Assembly (NCBI GenBank): GCA_020741775.1
Contig: DYYG01000069.1
Coordinates: 1 to 64,000, forward strand
Reading direction: 5' to 3'
Source: Methylorubrum populi
GTDB taxonomy: Bacteria; Pseudomonadota; Alphaproteobacteria; Rhizobiales; Beijerinckiaceae
Length of the DNA: 64,000 nucleotides
In this document: positions 1-8,792 of the stretch, piece by piece
How the letters are laid out: each line of letters opens with the position of its first letter
Position numbering within the stretch: position 1 is the first letter of the stretch
The notes under the pieces: model-generated
What the model saw: the letters and a program-made list of their open reading frames with translations, nothing else
Told to the model about the DNA's origin: nothing
Database searches by the model: none
Translations under genes and position numbers: made by a program

Positions 1-833
1 TAGACCGCGTGGAAGCGGACGATGTCCTTGCCGATGACGTGCAGGCTCGCCGGCCAGAACCGGGCGTTCGGGTCGGCCGCGTCGGGGAAGCCGGTCACCG
101 TCAGATAGTTGGTCAGGGCATCGACCCAGACATACATCACGTGGCCCGGCCGGTCCGGCACCGGCACACCCCAATCGAAGGTGGTGCGGCTGATCGAGAG
201 GTCCTTGAGGCCGGAGCGCACGAAGCTCGCGACCTCGTTCATCCGTGTCTCAGGCGCCAGGAAGCCCGGCTGCTCCGCGTAGAGCGCGAGCAGGCGGTCC
301 TGGTATTTGGAGAGGCGGAACAGGAAGTTCTCCTCCTCCATCCACTCCACGGGCGTGTCGGTCTTGATCGAGCGGCGGTTGCCGTCGGGGCCGAGCACCG
401 TCTCGGCCTCGTCGTAATAGGCCTCGTCGCGCACCGAGTACCAGCCGGCATATTTGGCGAGGTAGATGTCGCCATTGGCCTCCATGCGCCGCCACAATTC
501 CTGGGCGGCGGCGTAGTGGTCGGCCTCCGTGGTGCGGATGAAGCGGTCGTAGGCGCAGTCGAGCCGGTCGGCCACCGCCTTGAAGCGCCCGGCCATGTCG
601 TCGACGAAGGCGCGCGGCGTCACGCCGGCCCGGGCCGCCGTCTGCTGGATCTTGAGGCCGTGCTCGTCGGTGCCGGTGGTGAACAGCACGTCGCGCCCGT
701 CGAGGCGGTGGAAGCGGGCGATGGCGTCGGTGGCGATCACCTCGTAGGCATGGCCGATATGCGGCGCGCCGTTGGGGTAGGAGATCGCCGTGGTGATGAG
801 GAAGGGCTCGTTCGCCTTCTCGCTCGCGCTCAC
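1..833 (-). CDS. metG: Methionyl-tRNA synthetase, N-terminal 277 residues (gene runs off the window start)
   Basis: Charges tRNA-Met with methionine in the cytoplasm. The visible part starts at a GTG (complement of 831-833) and reads into a class I synthetase Rossmann fold. The HIGH-type signature is in PNGAPHIGHA about residues 20-29, followed by the family block FTTGTDEHGLKI and then the connective region with W-rich motifs (AGWYSVRDEAYY). The KMSKS loop and anticodon domain lie outside the window. In many alphaproteobacteria metG directly follows tmk-holB; here an acyltransferase on the other strand separates them. The GTG start is chosen because the conserved N-terminal strand begins about ten residues later and no in-frame ATG is near. 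Confidence 0.95.
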   Translation of the reverse strand, partial: MSASEKANEPFLITTAISYPNGAPHIGHAYEVIATDAIARFHRLDGRDVLFTTGTDEHGLKIQQTAARAGVTPRAFVDDMAGRFKAVADRLDCAYDRFIRTTEADHYAAAQELWRRMEANGDIYLAKYAGWYSVRDEAYYDEAETVLGPDGNRRSIKTDTPVEWMEEENFLFRLSKYQDRLLALYAEQPGFLAPETRMNEVASFVRSGLKDLSISRTTFDWGVPVPDRPGHVMYVWVDALTNYLTVTGFPDAADPNARFWPASLHVIGKDIVRFHAV

Positions 834-1145
834 GTCTGGGACCGTCCCGAATCGAGTGGATGCCGCGAGGAAAACCCTCGGCACAAAGTCGCGGCCGGGC
901 AGGAGCCGGTGACCGGACGATGTGCGAGCCCTCCTCGCACGGCTTGCTCCGAGCCTTGTGGCGCGCATCGCCACGCAGCGCAACAGAGCCCTCCCCCGGA
1001 GCGGCCGGGCCTGCGGCGCTCAGTGTTGCAGAAATCCCATCGCGGCGGAAGAAACGCGGGCCGGCGCGAATAAGGCCATGTTTCCCGATTTTTCTGCGAC
1101 GCGAGAGGCGCCGGCCCGGCCCCTCCTCTCCGGAAACGCCGCGTC
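834..1145. other. Divergent intergenic region between metG and the acyltransferase
   Basis: These 312 bases separate two divergent genes, so both promoters should lie here. I see no convincing -35/-10 pair, riboswitch fold or tRNA. Open frames crossing it on either strand have no recognisable protein pattern. Confidence 0.5.
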
Positions 1146-2786
1146 ATGTTCGCCCGCCTCGCCCGAGGTTTCGCCAGACCGCTCCGCGCCTCGCCGTTCG
1201 CCCCGGCGCCGGCCGGCCCCGCCGCCGCGCTCGGGCCCGCCCTCGCCGCACCGGGCCGGGCCGGCAGCCGGAGCGGGGCCGGCCTCGCCAACCTGCAGAT
1301 CCTGCGGGGATTCGCGGCGGGGATCGTGCTCGTCCACCACGCGGCGACCTATGCGCAGGCCCTGCGCGGGGCCGAGCGTCCCTTCGCGACCCTCGACGCG
1401 ATGATGGGCCTGTGGGGGGTCTCGGTGTTCTTCGCCCTGTCGGGCTTCCTGATGGCGGGGCTCGTCACCCGTGACAGGCCGCTCGTGTTCCTGGCCCACC
1501 GGGTCGTGCGCATCTTCCCGACCTATCTCGCGGTGGTGGCGCTGTTCGCCGCCCTGTTCGCGGCTTTGGGCCTGAGCGTCGGCGGGCTGACGCCGCTCGC
1601 CCTCTCGCTCGCCCCGGCCGGTCCGCGCAGCTACCCGCTCAACGTCGAGTGGACCCTCGTCTTCGAGACGAGCTTCTACGTCGTCCTGTTCCTGATCGCC
1701 GTCGCCGGCCTCGCCCGGCGCCTCGTACCGCTGGCACTCGGCTGGCTCGCGCTCCTGGCCGCCGCCTTCCTGCTCCTGCCGGGGGGCACGCGCGACGCGA
1801 CCCTGCCGCCGCTCTACCTGCTGCCCCTCACGGCGGCCTGCATGCCCTTCGTCGGCGGCCTGCTGCTGCCACGGCTGATCGCGACGGGTCATATCCGCCC
1901 CGCCACCGGTCTTCTCGCCCTGCCGCTCGCCGCCGCCTGTCTCCTGCTCGACACCGACATGGCGCGCTGGCTCGGGGGCATCGCCGCCGTGCTCCTCGTC
2001 GGGGCTGCCGCCGCCGGCCCGCAGATCCGGGGCAGGGGATGGGCCGCACGCGGCGCCCTGGCCCTCGGGGACGGGAGCTACGTGCTCTACCTCGTCCATG
2101 TCCCCGTCCTGACGCTGACCGCCTGGGCCTGCCCGGCGGAGTGGTCGGGCCTCGCCTACGGAGCGACCGGCATCGCCGCCGCGCTCGCGGTCACGGCCCT
2201 GCTCGGGCCCCTCGACCTGACACTCTATCGGCGGCTGCGCCGCCGGATCGACGCGGCTCCCCTGCCCGCCCTGCGGCGCGGGCTGTCGCTCTACCTCGTG
2301 CTGTTCCTCGCCTGCGCGGCCTGGGGCAGCACGGAGACGGCCCGGAACGACTGGCAGGACGTCCGCGCCCGCGCCGCGTTGGCGCAGTTGCCGCCGGACG
2401 TCTTCACCACGCCGTCCCTGGCGCGGACGGCGATCTCCGGCCGCGGATTGGCGCTGCCGCCCTCCGTGCAGAGCGCGCTGGAGGCGATCGAGCCCGTCTC
2501 GCCCACGGAAGCCGTGGTCAGCGCCTTCGCCTATGACGGGCAGGCGCCGAAGCGGGCGATGCGGCTCGCGCTGTTCTGCGGCGGGCAATTCGTCGGCCTC
2601 GACCGGCCGCGCCGGATGCGCAAGGATCTCGCCGCGCGCCCCGGCTTCGAAGGCTCCGGCAAGCGCCGGATCGGCTACCGGATGCGGATCCCGGCCGAGG
2701 CCTGCTCCGCCGAACGCGCGGCCGTCGCGGTGGCGATCGACGGCGACGGCCTGATGGCGGTCCTGGAACCGCCCCCCGCCCTGTGA
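1146..2786 (+). CDS. Membrane acyltransferase, acyltransferase-3 family (OafA/YrhL-like)
   Basis: Predicted inner-membrane O-acyltransferase of the family that acylates surface sugars or lipids. After about 45 Ala/Pro-rich residues the family opening motif appears (LQILRGFAAGIVLVHHAA, with the candidate catalytic His), then VSVFFALSGFLM and a series of about ten hydrophobic helices to about residue 410. The remaining about 135 residues are soluble and possibly periplasmic, without a clear SGNH triad. The substrate cannot be named. It is a single gene facing opposite to both neighbours, between holB and metG, which suggests insertion into an older housekeeping cluster. The 546-residue length fits family members carrying an extra C-terminal domain. 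Confidence 0.85.
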   Translation: MFARLARGFARPLRASPFAPAPAGPAAALGPALAAPGRAGSRSGAGLANLQILRGFAAGIVLVHHAATYAQALRGAERPFATLDAMMGLWGVSVFFALSGFLMAGLVTRDRPLVFLAHRVVRIFPTYLAVVALFAALFAALGLSVGGLTPLALSLAPAGPRSYPLNVEWTLVFETSFYVVLFLIAVAGLARRLVPLALGWLALLAAAFLLLPGGTRDATLPPLYLLPLTAACMPFVGGLLLPRLIATGHIRPATGLLALPLAAACLLLDTDMARWLGGIAAVLLVGAAAAGPQIRGRGWAARGALALGDGSYVLYLVHVPVLTLTAWACPAEWSGLAYGATGIAAALAVTALLGPLDLTLYRRLRRRIDAAPLPALRRGLSLYLVLFLACAAWGSTETARNDWQDVRARAALAQLPPDVFTTPSLARTAISGRGLALPPSVQSALEAIEPVSPTEAVVSAFAYDGQAPKRAMRLALFCGGQFVGLDRPRRMRKDLAARPGFEGSGKRRIGYRMRIPAEACSAERAAVAVAIDGDGLMAVLEPPPAL

Positions 2787-2808
2787 TTCAGCCAGCCCGC
2801 GCGGCGTT

Positions 2809-2855
2809 TGAGCGAAGCCCCGATCCGCGATCCCGAAGGGATCAACCGGATTGGG
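2809..2855 (+). repeat. Dispersed palindromic repeat, copy A
   Basis: A 47-base element between the convergent 3' ends of the acyltransferase and holB. It contains the hairpin GATCCC-gaa-GGGATC (2829-2843). Read in reverse, 25961-26008 is the same element with about six differences, so this is a dispersed repeat and not a chance hairpin. It may serve as a bidirectional transcription end. Confidence 0.7.
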
Positions 2856-2870
2856 TATGACGCCCTCGTT

Positions 2871-3959
2871 TCAAATCTCGCCTCGCCCCGCCTGCGCCAA
2901 CACCTGAAAGGCGGAAAGCACCAGCGGCCTGCGGTCGAGATTGTAGATCGCGGCCTCCCGCGCCGAGGCGGCGATGCGCTCGGCGGCCTCCACCAGGGGC
3001 AGCAGGCGGGCCGGCCCCTCCCCCTGGCGCCGGTCGATCTCGGCGGCGACGTGGCGCTGCAGGCCGTCGAGGGCGGTGGCGAGCAGCGGCTCGGCATCGC
3101 GGCCGGCCAGGGTCTCGGCGAGCTTGAGCACCCGCCGCCAATCGGGCTCGGGCAGGCCGGCGAGCAGGGCGGAGACTTCCGCCTCGACCGCGGCGGTCGC
3201 CGGATCGAGAAGGGCCACCGCCCGCGCGACGGAGCCCTCGCAGAGCGACACCGCCCGCGCCATCGCGGTCGCGTCGACGGGCGGGAAGGGCGGCGGAAAC
3301 CCCTCGATCACCGCGCGGACCTGCGCCTCCGCCAGAGGCCGCAGCGCCAGGGCCCGACAGCGGGAGCGGATCGTCGGCAGGAGACGGCCGGGCGCGTGGG
3401 AGACGATGAGGAAGATCGCCCGCGGCGGCGGCTCCTCGATCATCTTCAGGAGCGCGTTGGCGCTGTTGGCGTTCAGATCCTCGGCACTGTCGACGATGCA
3501 GACGCGCCAGCCGCCCTCCCCGCCGGCGGTGGCGCCGAACAGGGCCAGGGCCTCGCGGGCGGCATCGACCGAGATGCGGGTCGGCAGAGTCTTGGCGCCG
3601 GGCGCCTGGACCCGGCGCAGGGCGACCAAATTCGGATGCGAGAGCGCCGCCACCTGCCGCGCCGCCGGATGATCCTCCGGCAGGTCGAGCCCCTCGGGGG
3701 AGGGGAGCGTGCGCGGATCGGCGACGAGTCGGCGCGCCACCCGGTAGGCCAGGGTCGCCTTGCCGATGCCCTGCGGACCGCCGATCAGCCAGGCATGGTG
3801 GAGCCGCCCCGCGGCGAGCGCCCCGGCGAAGGCGGCCTCGGCCTGGGCATGGCCGAGGAGGCGCATCTGCTCGCGCGGGCGCGGAACATGGGCGATGTCG
3901 CCGGCCTCGGCCTCGGTGCGGGGGGCCTCGCGGGCGGCGCGGGCGGAATCAGGCCGCAT
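2871..3959 (-). CDS. holB: DNA polymerase III delta' subunit
   Basis: Clamp-loader subunit that works with tau/gamma and delta to load the beta clamp. The AAA+ core shows a Walker A-like loop in GGPQGIGKATLA, the family block RLHHAWLI just before it, and the late motifs VDSAEDLNANSANALLKMIEEPP and LPTIRSRCR (sensor 1 and Arg finger region). The start is taken at the ATG complementary to 3957-3959, overlapping the tmk stop by 11 bases, as expected for translationally coupled tmk-holB. A longer version is possible, but it would read through the low-complexity tail of tmk in another frame. About 362 residues, typical for alphaproteobacteria. Confidence 0.9.
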   Translation of the reverse strand: MRPDSARAAREAPRTEAEAGDIAHVPRPREQMRLLGHAQAEAAFAGALAAGRLHHAWLIGGPQGIGKATLAYRVARRLVADPRTLPSPEGLDLPEDHPAARQVAALSHPNLVALRRVQAPGAKTLPTRISVDAAREALALFGATAGGEGGWRVCIVDSAEDLNANSANALLKMIEEPPPRAIFLIVSHAPGRLLPTIRSRCRALALRPLAEAQVRAVIEGFPPPFPPVDATAMARAVSLCEGSVARAVALLDPATAAVEAEVSALLAGLPEPDWRRVLKLAETLAGRDAEPLLATALDGLQRHVAAEIDRRQGEGPARLLPLVEAAERIAASAREAAIYNLDRRPLVLSAFQVLAQAGRGEI

Positions 3960-4689
3960 GACCCTGCCCTCCCCCATCGCCCTCTTGGCCCCCTTGGCCC
4001 CCTTGGCCCCCTTGGCCCCCTCGGGTCGTGGCCAGCAGATCCGGACGCCATGCGGCGACGGTGGAACGGATGGCGGCCTCGACCCGGTCCGGGCCGGGGC
4101 TCGCATCGATGAGGCGGCAGCGCTCCGGCTCGCCCTCGGCGATGGCGCGGAAGGCCGCCCGCAGCCGCTCGTGGAAACTGACGGCTTCCGCCTCGAAGCG
4201 GTCGGCCCCCTCCCCCTGCCCTTCGCCGCGGCGGCGGGCCCGGGCGAGCCCGGCCTCGGGGGGAAGGTCGAGGATCAGGGTGAGGTCGGGGCGCAATCCC
4301 TCCAGCGTCACCCGCTCCAGGCTGGCGATCAGCCCCGGCTCCAGGCCGCCGGCCGCGCCCTGATAGGCGCGGGTCGAATCCGCGAAACGGTCGCACAGAA
4401 CCACCGCGCCGCGGGCGAGCGCCGGGCGGATCAGCGTCTCGATATGGTCGATGCGGGCGGCGGCGAACATCAGCGCCTCGGCGAAAGGGCCGTAGGGCTT
4501 GGCCACGCCCCGCAACAGGGCCGCGCGCAGGGCTTCCGCCCGCTCGGTGCCGCCCGGCTCGCGGGTAGTCACGACCTCGCGGCCGCCCCCCTGCAGGGCG
4601 GCGGCGAGACGCGTGATCTGGGTGGACTTGCCCGCCCCCTCCCCGCCCTCGAAAGTGATGAAGACGCCCGGCGGCGCATCGCTCGACAT
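3949..4689 (-). CDS. tmk: Thymidylate kinase (dTMP kinase)
   Basis: Phosphorylates dTMP to dTDP for DNA synthesis. The P-loop is in FEGGEGAGKSTQ near residue 14, then TREPGGTERAEALR (dTMP-binding), CDRFADSTRAYQG (the DR(F/Y) motif) and LILDLPPEAGLARARRR (lid). The start ATG is the complement of 4687-4689. The 246-residue protein is about 30 residues longer than usual because of a C-terminal Gly-Gln tail encoded by a tandem 9-base repeat. It sits between the spermidine/putrescine-type permease gene and holB, with the holB start inside its last codons. Confidence 0.93.
   Translation of the reverse strand: MSSDAPPGVFITFEGGEGAGKSTQITRLAAALQGGGREVVTTREPGGTERAEALRAALLRGVAKPYGPFAEALMFAAARIDHIETLIRPALARGAVVLCDRFADSTRAYQGAAGGLEPGLIASLERVTLEGLRPDLTLILDLPPEAGLARARRRGEGQGEGADRFEAEAVSFHERLRAAFRAIAEGEPERCRLIDASPGPDRVEAAIRSTVAAWRPDLLATTRGGQGGQGGQGGQEGDGGGQGHAA
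3984..4020. repeat. Tandem 9-base repeat in the 3' end of tmk
   Basis: Four perfect head-to-tail copies of CTTGGCCCC occupy 3984-4019. They encode the repeated Gly-Gly-Gln tail of Tmk on the minus strand and lie upstream of the holB start. Such an array can gain or lose 3-codon units without breaking the frame. Confidence 0.85.
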
Positions 4690-4733
4690 GGGTTGCGAGC
4701 TAGCACAGCGGGAGCGGGAGCGCGACGGGGCGG

Positions 4734-5510
4734 CTAACCGGCGCGCCCTTTCCGTCCCGTCAGCCAGGAGGCCGCCAGCACCACGAGCCCGACCGTGGCG
4801 ATCAGCAGGGTCGAGGCGGCGTTGATCTCCGGGTTCACCCCGAGCCGGACCTGACTGTAGATCCGCATCGGCAGGGTGGTGGCGCCGGGGCCGGAGACGA
4901 AGCTCGCGATGACGAGATCGTCGAGCGACAGGGTGAAGGCAAGCAGGAACCCGGCGGCGACGGCCGGCGCGATCAGCGGCAGGGTGATACCGAAGAAGAT
5001 GCGGGTCGGTCCCGCGCCGAGATCGGCCGCCGCCTCTTCGAGCGAGCGGTCGAGGCCTTTCAGCCGGGCGCCCACCACCACCGCGACGAAGCCGGTGGCG
5101 AAGGTGGCGTGGGCGATGACGACGGTTCCGATCCCCCGGTCGAGGCCGATGCCGACGAAAAGCAGGAGCAGCGACAGCCCGGTGATGACTTCCGGCATCA
5201 CCATCGGCGCGTAGAGCAGGCCGGTATAGGCGCCGCGCCCGAAGAACCGCCCGTGCCGGTCGAGGGCGAGCGCCGCGCAGGTGCCGAGCACCCCGGCGAT
5301 GGCCGCCGACAGCACGGCGACCTTGAGCGACACGAGGGCCGCCGCGATCAGCGGCCCGTCCGCGAACAGGACGCCGTACCAATGGGTCGAGAAGCCGCCC
5401 CAGACGGTGACAAGCTTCGAGGCGTTGAACGAATAGACGATCAGCACGAGGATCGGCGCGTAGAGGAAGGTGAGCGCCAGGGCCAAAACCGTGCGGGCGA
5501 ACAGGCTCAT
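4734..5510 (-). CDS. potI: ABC transporter permease, PotI type (polyamine family)
   Basis: Inner-membrane permease of a spermidine/putrescine-class importer. About six hydrophobic helices are visible. The EAA loop that contacts the ATPase reads EEAAADLGAGPTRIFFGITLP. The opening block YAPILVLIVYSFN is characteristic of PotI/PotC. The start overlaps the end of potH by 4 bases, so the two are coupled. No periplasmic binding protein is encoded in the cluster, so the true substrate (putrescine, spermidine or another cation) is inferred from family only. Confidence 0.85.
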   Translation of the reverse strand: MSLFARTVLALALTFLYAPILVLIVYSFNASKLVTVWGGFSTHWYGVLFADGPLIAAALVSLKVAVLSAAIAGVLGTCAALALDRHGRFFGRGAYTGLLYAPMVMPEVITGLSLLLLFVGIGLDRGIGTVVIAHATFATGFVAVVVGARLKGLDRSLEEAAADLGAGPTRIFFGITLPLIAPAVAAGFLLAFTLSLDDLVIASFVSGPGATTLPMRIYSQVRLGVNPEINAASTLLIATVGLVVLAASWLTGRKGRAG

Positions 5511-6454
5511 CGGCCGCCCCCTCTCACGGCCCCTTCGACCTCCCCTCGGGCCGCCTCCTCGCGGCGCAGCTCCGCCTCGCGGAACAGCACCACGGGCCCG
5601 ACCACGAGGATCAGGAGCAGCACCGCCACGGCCGAGGCGAGCGGCCAGTCGCGGTTGGAGAAGAACTCACTCCACAGCACCCGGCCGAGCATCAGCGTGT
5701 CCGAGCCGCCGAGGAGGTCGGGGATGATGAACTCGCCGACCATCGGGATGAAGCAAAGCAGGGCACCGGCGGCGAGGCCGGGCAGGCTGAGTGGCAGGGT
5801 GACGGTGAAGAAGGCCCGCGTCCGCGAGGCGCCGAGATCGGCGGCGGCCTCGGTCAGCGCCGGATCGAGCCGGCTCATCACCGCGTAGAGCGGCAGCACC
5901 AGGAAGGGCAGATAGGCATAGGTGAGCCCGATCAGCACGCCATAGGGCGAATCGAGGATCGCCAGCGGCGCTCCGATCAGCCCGATCTTCAGTAGGGCGG
6001 CGTTGAGCAGCCCCTCGGGCTTCAGGATCGCGATCCAGGCATAGACCCGGATGAGAAAGCTCGTCCAGAACGGCACGATGACGAGCGCGACCAGGATCGG
6101 CTGCCAGCGGGCGGGCGCGCGGGCCATGGCATAGGCCGTCGGCGTGCCGATCAGCGCCAGGATGGCGGTGGCGAGCGCAGCGTAGCCCAGCGAGGACAGG
6201 GCGGCGTCGCGGTAGAGCGCGTCGGCCGCGATCATCTGGTAGTTCTGGAAGTCGAGCGCCTCCAGGAACTCGCGCCAGCCCTCCAGGCCGCCCTCCCATT
6301 CGAGCACCGGCAGGTAGGGCGGCTGGGCAGTGGCCGGCGAGGAGAAGCTGATCTTCAGCGTCACCGCGAAGGGCACGAGGAAGAACAGCGCGAGCCACAG
6401 GAAGGGCAGACCGCGCACCAGCCCCCGGCCGAGACGCCGCGACAGGCCGCTCAT
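5507..6454 (-). CDS. potH: ABC transporter permease, PotH type (polyamine family)
   Basis: Partner permease of PotI. Hydrophobic helices start at about residue 15. A large first periplasmic loop carries the YxxxWE-rich stretch, and the EAA motif reads TEAAADLGASRTRAFFTVTLPLSLPG. At 315 residues it matches PotH/PotB. It overlaps potG at its start and potI at its end by 4 bases each, so the three genes form one transcription unit read from the Crp-family regulator side. Confidence 0.85.
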   Translation of the reverse strand: MSGLSRRLGRGLVRGLPFLWLALFFLVPFAVTLKISFSSPATAQPPYLPVLEWEGGLEGWREFLEALDFQNYQMIAADALYRDAALSSLGYAALATAILALIGTPTAYAMARAPARWQPILVALVIVPFWTSFLIRVYAWIAILKPEGLLNAALLKIGLIGAPLAILDSPYGVLIGLTYAYLPFLVLPLYAVMSRLDPALTEAAADLGASRTRAFFTVTLPLSLPGLAAGALLCFIPMVGEFIIPDLLGGSDTLMLGRVLWSEFFSNRDWPLASAVAVLLLILVVGPVVLFREAELRREEAARGEVEGAVRGGGR

Positions 6455-7536
6455 GCGGGCAGGATCCGCGCGGAATCCGAGGGCATCGCGACGGTGACCG
6501 CCTGCCCCACGGACGGGGCCGGGCCCGATAGCGGCAGGGCGGCGGAGGCGCGCAAGGCGGTGCCGTCCGCCATCGTCACCCGGTAACGGATGCGGTCGCC
6601 CAGGAAGGTCGCCTCCGTCAGGGTGCCGGGCAGGCCGCTGGCCTCGCCCTCCCCGCCGACCCTCAGGCGCTCCGGGCGGATCGCCACCACGACGCGGACA
6701 CCGGCCTCGCCCTCCCCGCTGGCGCGGAGGAGGCCGAGCGCGGTCTCGACACTCCGAAAAGCGCCCGGCTCCGCCGGCCCGAGCCGGCCCTCGATCAGGT
6801 TCACATCGCCGAGCAGGCCCGCGACGTAGCGGCTCGCCGGGCGCTCGTAGAGGTCGCGTGCCGGCCCCACCTGCACGAGGCGGCCGCGCTCCATCACACC
6901 GATGCGGTCGGCGAGCGCCATTGCCTCATGCGCGTCGTGGGTGACGACGACGAAGCTTGTGCCGAGCCGCTTCTGGATCGCCCGCAATTCGCCTTGCGTC
7001 TCCTCGCGCAGGGCCCGGTCGAGGGCACCGAGGGGCTCGTCGAGCAGCAGCAGGCGCGGCTCGCGGGCCAGCGCACGGGCCAGGGCCACGCGCTGGCGCT
7101 GGCCGCCGGAGAGCTTATCGGGGCGGCGGCTCTCGAACCCGTCGAGGCGCACGAGCGCGAGCAGGCTGGTCACCCGCTCGGCGATCTGCGCCCGGCTCAA
7201 GCCAAGCCCCTTGAGTCCGTAGGCGAGATTGGCCGCCACGCTCAGATGCGGGAACAGGGCATAGGATTGGAACATCATGTTGACCGGCCGGCGATGCGGC
7301 GGCAGCGCCGTCAGGTCGGCCTCGCCCAGCCGGATCGCTCCGGAATCCGGCGTCTCGAAACCGGCCACCAGCCGCAGCAAGGTGCTCTTGCCGCAACCGG
7401 AGGGGCCGAGCAGGCAGAAGAACTCCCCGCCCGCGAGATCGAGGGACACCGCATCGACGGCCTGATGGCCCCCGAAGCGCTTGCTGACCCGCTCCAGGCG
7501 GAGCCTCCGATCCGGGTGGGAATGGGCTGCGTGCAA
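6451..7536 (-). CDS. potG: ABC transporter ATP-binding protein, PotG/PotA type
   Basis: ATPase driving the PotHI importer. Walker A is GPSGCGKST (residues 44-52), the Q-loop lies in MMFQSYALFPHL, the signature in LSGGQRQRVALARAL, Walker B is LLLLDEPLGALD, and the switch His is in VVTHDAHEAM. A C-terminal TOBE-like domain follows from about residue 280. It is 361 residues long, usual for the family. It is the first gene of the three-gene transporter operon and lies 58 bases after the Crp/Fnr-type regulator on the same strand, so co-transcription with the regulator is possible. Confidence 0.88.
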   Translation of the reverse strand: MHAAHSHPDRRLRLERVSKRFGGHQAVDAVSLDLAGGEFFCLLGPSGCGKSTLLRLVAGFETPDSGAIRLGEADLTALPPHRRPVNMMFQSYALFPHLSVAANLAYGLKGLGLSRAQIAERVTSLLALVRLDGFESRRPDKLSGGQRQRVALARALAREPRLLLLDEPLGALDRALREETQGELRAIQKRLGTSFVVVTHDAHEAMALADRIGVMERGRLVQVGPARDLYERPASRYVAGLLGDVNLIEGRLGPAEPGAFRSVETALGLLRASGEGEAGVRVVVAIRPERLRVGGEGEASGLPGTLTEATFLGDRIRYRVTMADGTALRASAALPLSGPAPSVGQAVTVAMPSDSARILPA

Positions 7537-7594
7537 GATCGATCTATCGGGTGCGTCGGGACGGGTCTCGGTCAGATGCCTTCGGGATCGACGC

Positions 7595-8287
7595 TCACGC
7601 GTCCTCCCGCAGCGCCTCCTGCACCCGCGCTTCCAAGAGGTCGGGACGGCGGATGACGAGGGCGCCGCGGGTGCGGTCGATCAGGCCCTCGCCCGCCATC
7701 ACCGTGAACTCGCGGGTCACCTGCTCCCGGCGGCAGCCGATGCGGGCGGCGAGGACGTGGTGATAGGGCGGCGGAGTCACCACCCGCTCCCCATCCTGGC
7801 CGGCCCGGGGCACGGAGAGCCGCAGCAGCTCGGCGTAGAGCCGGTGGCGCAGGTCGAGCAGCGCGTGCTCCATCAGCCGGGTGTTCAGCTCGCGCACGCG
7901 CTTGGCGAGGAGGCGGAACAGCCGGTCGGCGATGGCCTCGGAGGCGAACACGATCTGGCGGAAGACGGGAGCGGGCACCACGCAGACCTCGCCGCGGGTG
8001 AGCGCCGTGACGTTGGCCGAGCGGCCGATCCCGTCGAGGGCGGCCAATTCGCCGAAGAAGGCGCCCGTGCGCATCTCGCCGAGGATGACCTCCTTGCCCG
8101 ATTGCGAGCGATTGAGAATGCGCACCTCGCCCATGGCGAGGAAATACACATCGGTCGAGATGTCGTCGTAATCGACGAGCGTCTCGTTCTCGTCGAAGCG
8201 CCGCCAGTGGCAGCGCGTCTCGAATGGGGAGAGATCGACACCCGGTTCCTTGAAGAACGGGATGCTCGCCAACCGGCCTGTCGCCAC
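7595..8287 (-). CDS. Crp/Fnr family transcriptional regulator
   Basis: Cyclic-nucleotide-binding-fold regulator. Residues about 10-125 form the beta-roll, with the phosphate-binding-cassette-like block GAFFGELAALDG. The dimer helix follows, then a C-terminal winged helix with recognition helix region AARIGCRREQVTREFTVMAGEGLI and wing IDRTRGALVIRRP. There is no N-terminal Cys cluster as in Fnr, so oxygen sensing through Fe-S is unlikely. The effector is unknown. It lies directly upstream of potGHI in the same direction, making transporter control plausible but unproven. Confidence 0.85.
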   Translation of the reverse strand: MATGRLASIPFFKEPGVDLSPFETRCHWRRFDENETLVDYDDISTDVYFLAMGEVRILNRSQSGKEVILGEMRTGAFFGELAALDGIGRSANVTALTRGEVCVVPAPVFRQIVFASEAIADRLFRLLAKRVRELNTRLMEHALLDLRHRLYAELLRLSVPRAGQDGERVVTPPPYHHVLAARIGCRREQVTREFTVMAGEGLIDRTRGALVIRRPDLLEARVQEALREDA

Positions 8288-8792
8288 GCCTCTGGAACCT
8301 TAGTCTACGCGCGTAATCGCGATGGTGGAGCCCCTACCGGGGCAGGTCAAGTCGCTGCGGCACGCACCGCCCCGATTGAGGTGGATGGCGCCGCCTCGGG
8401 CGAGTCGGGCCGGCGCGACGGCCGGCAGGAGAGTGGGGCGGGCGCCCTGGCCAGAGCGCTCTCCACAGACGTGGAGACCGATTCGGCACAAAGGAGCGCG
8501 TCACGACAAGGGCCCGGAGCCGCGCTCGATTGCAACGCGATCGATCATGGTTCCAGGCAAGCAGGGAGCGCTGAATCAGCACGCCCTCGCCCCTAAGCTG
8601 CAAAACGCTCCAAACGACCAGAATGATAGGCACTTAGCCGAGGAACGACCAAGCATTCGCCACCCGACTTCCATGAACCCGCCGATTTCGCAACAGGTTT
8701 TTTGCCTGGCACGCAATCATTTTCCACGTGCTTTCAGGAACAGTTAACCATAACCTTCCCTTCCGCCCCTCGAACAATCGCGGAGTTAACCA
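8288..8792. other. Intergenic region, divergent promoters
   Basis: This 505-base stretch separates the Crp-family gene from the small gene at 8793. From about 8640 it becomes AT-richer than its surroundings and holds a CACGTG palindrome and two GTTAACC words, the second just before the downstream start. No structured RNA or protein pattern was recognised. Confidence 0.5.
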
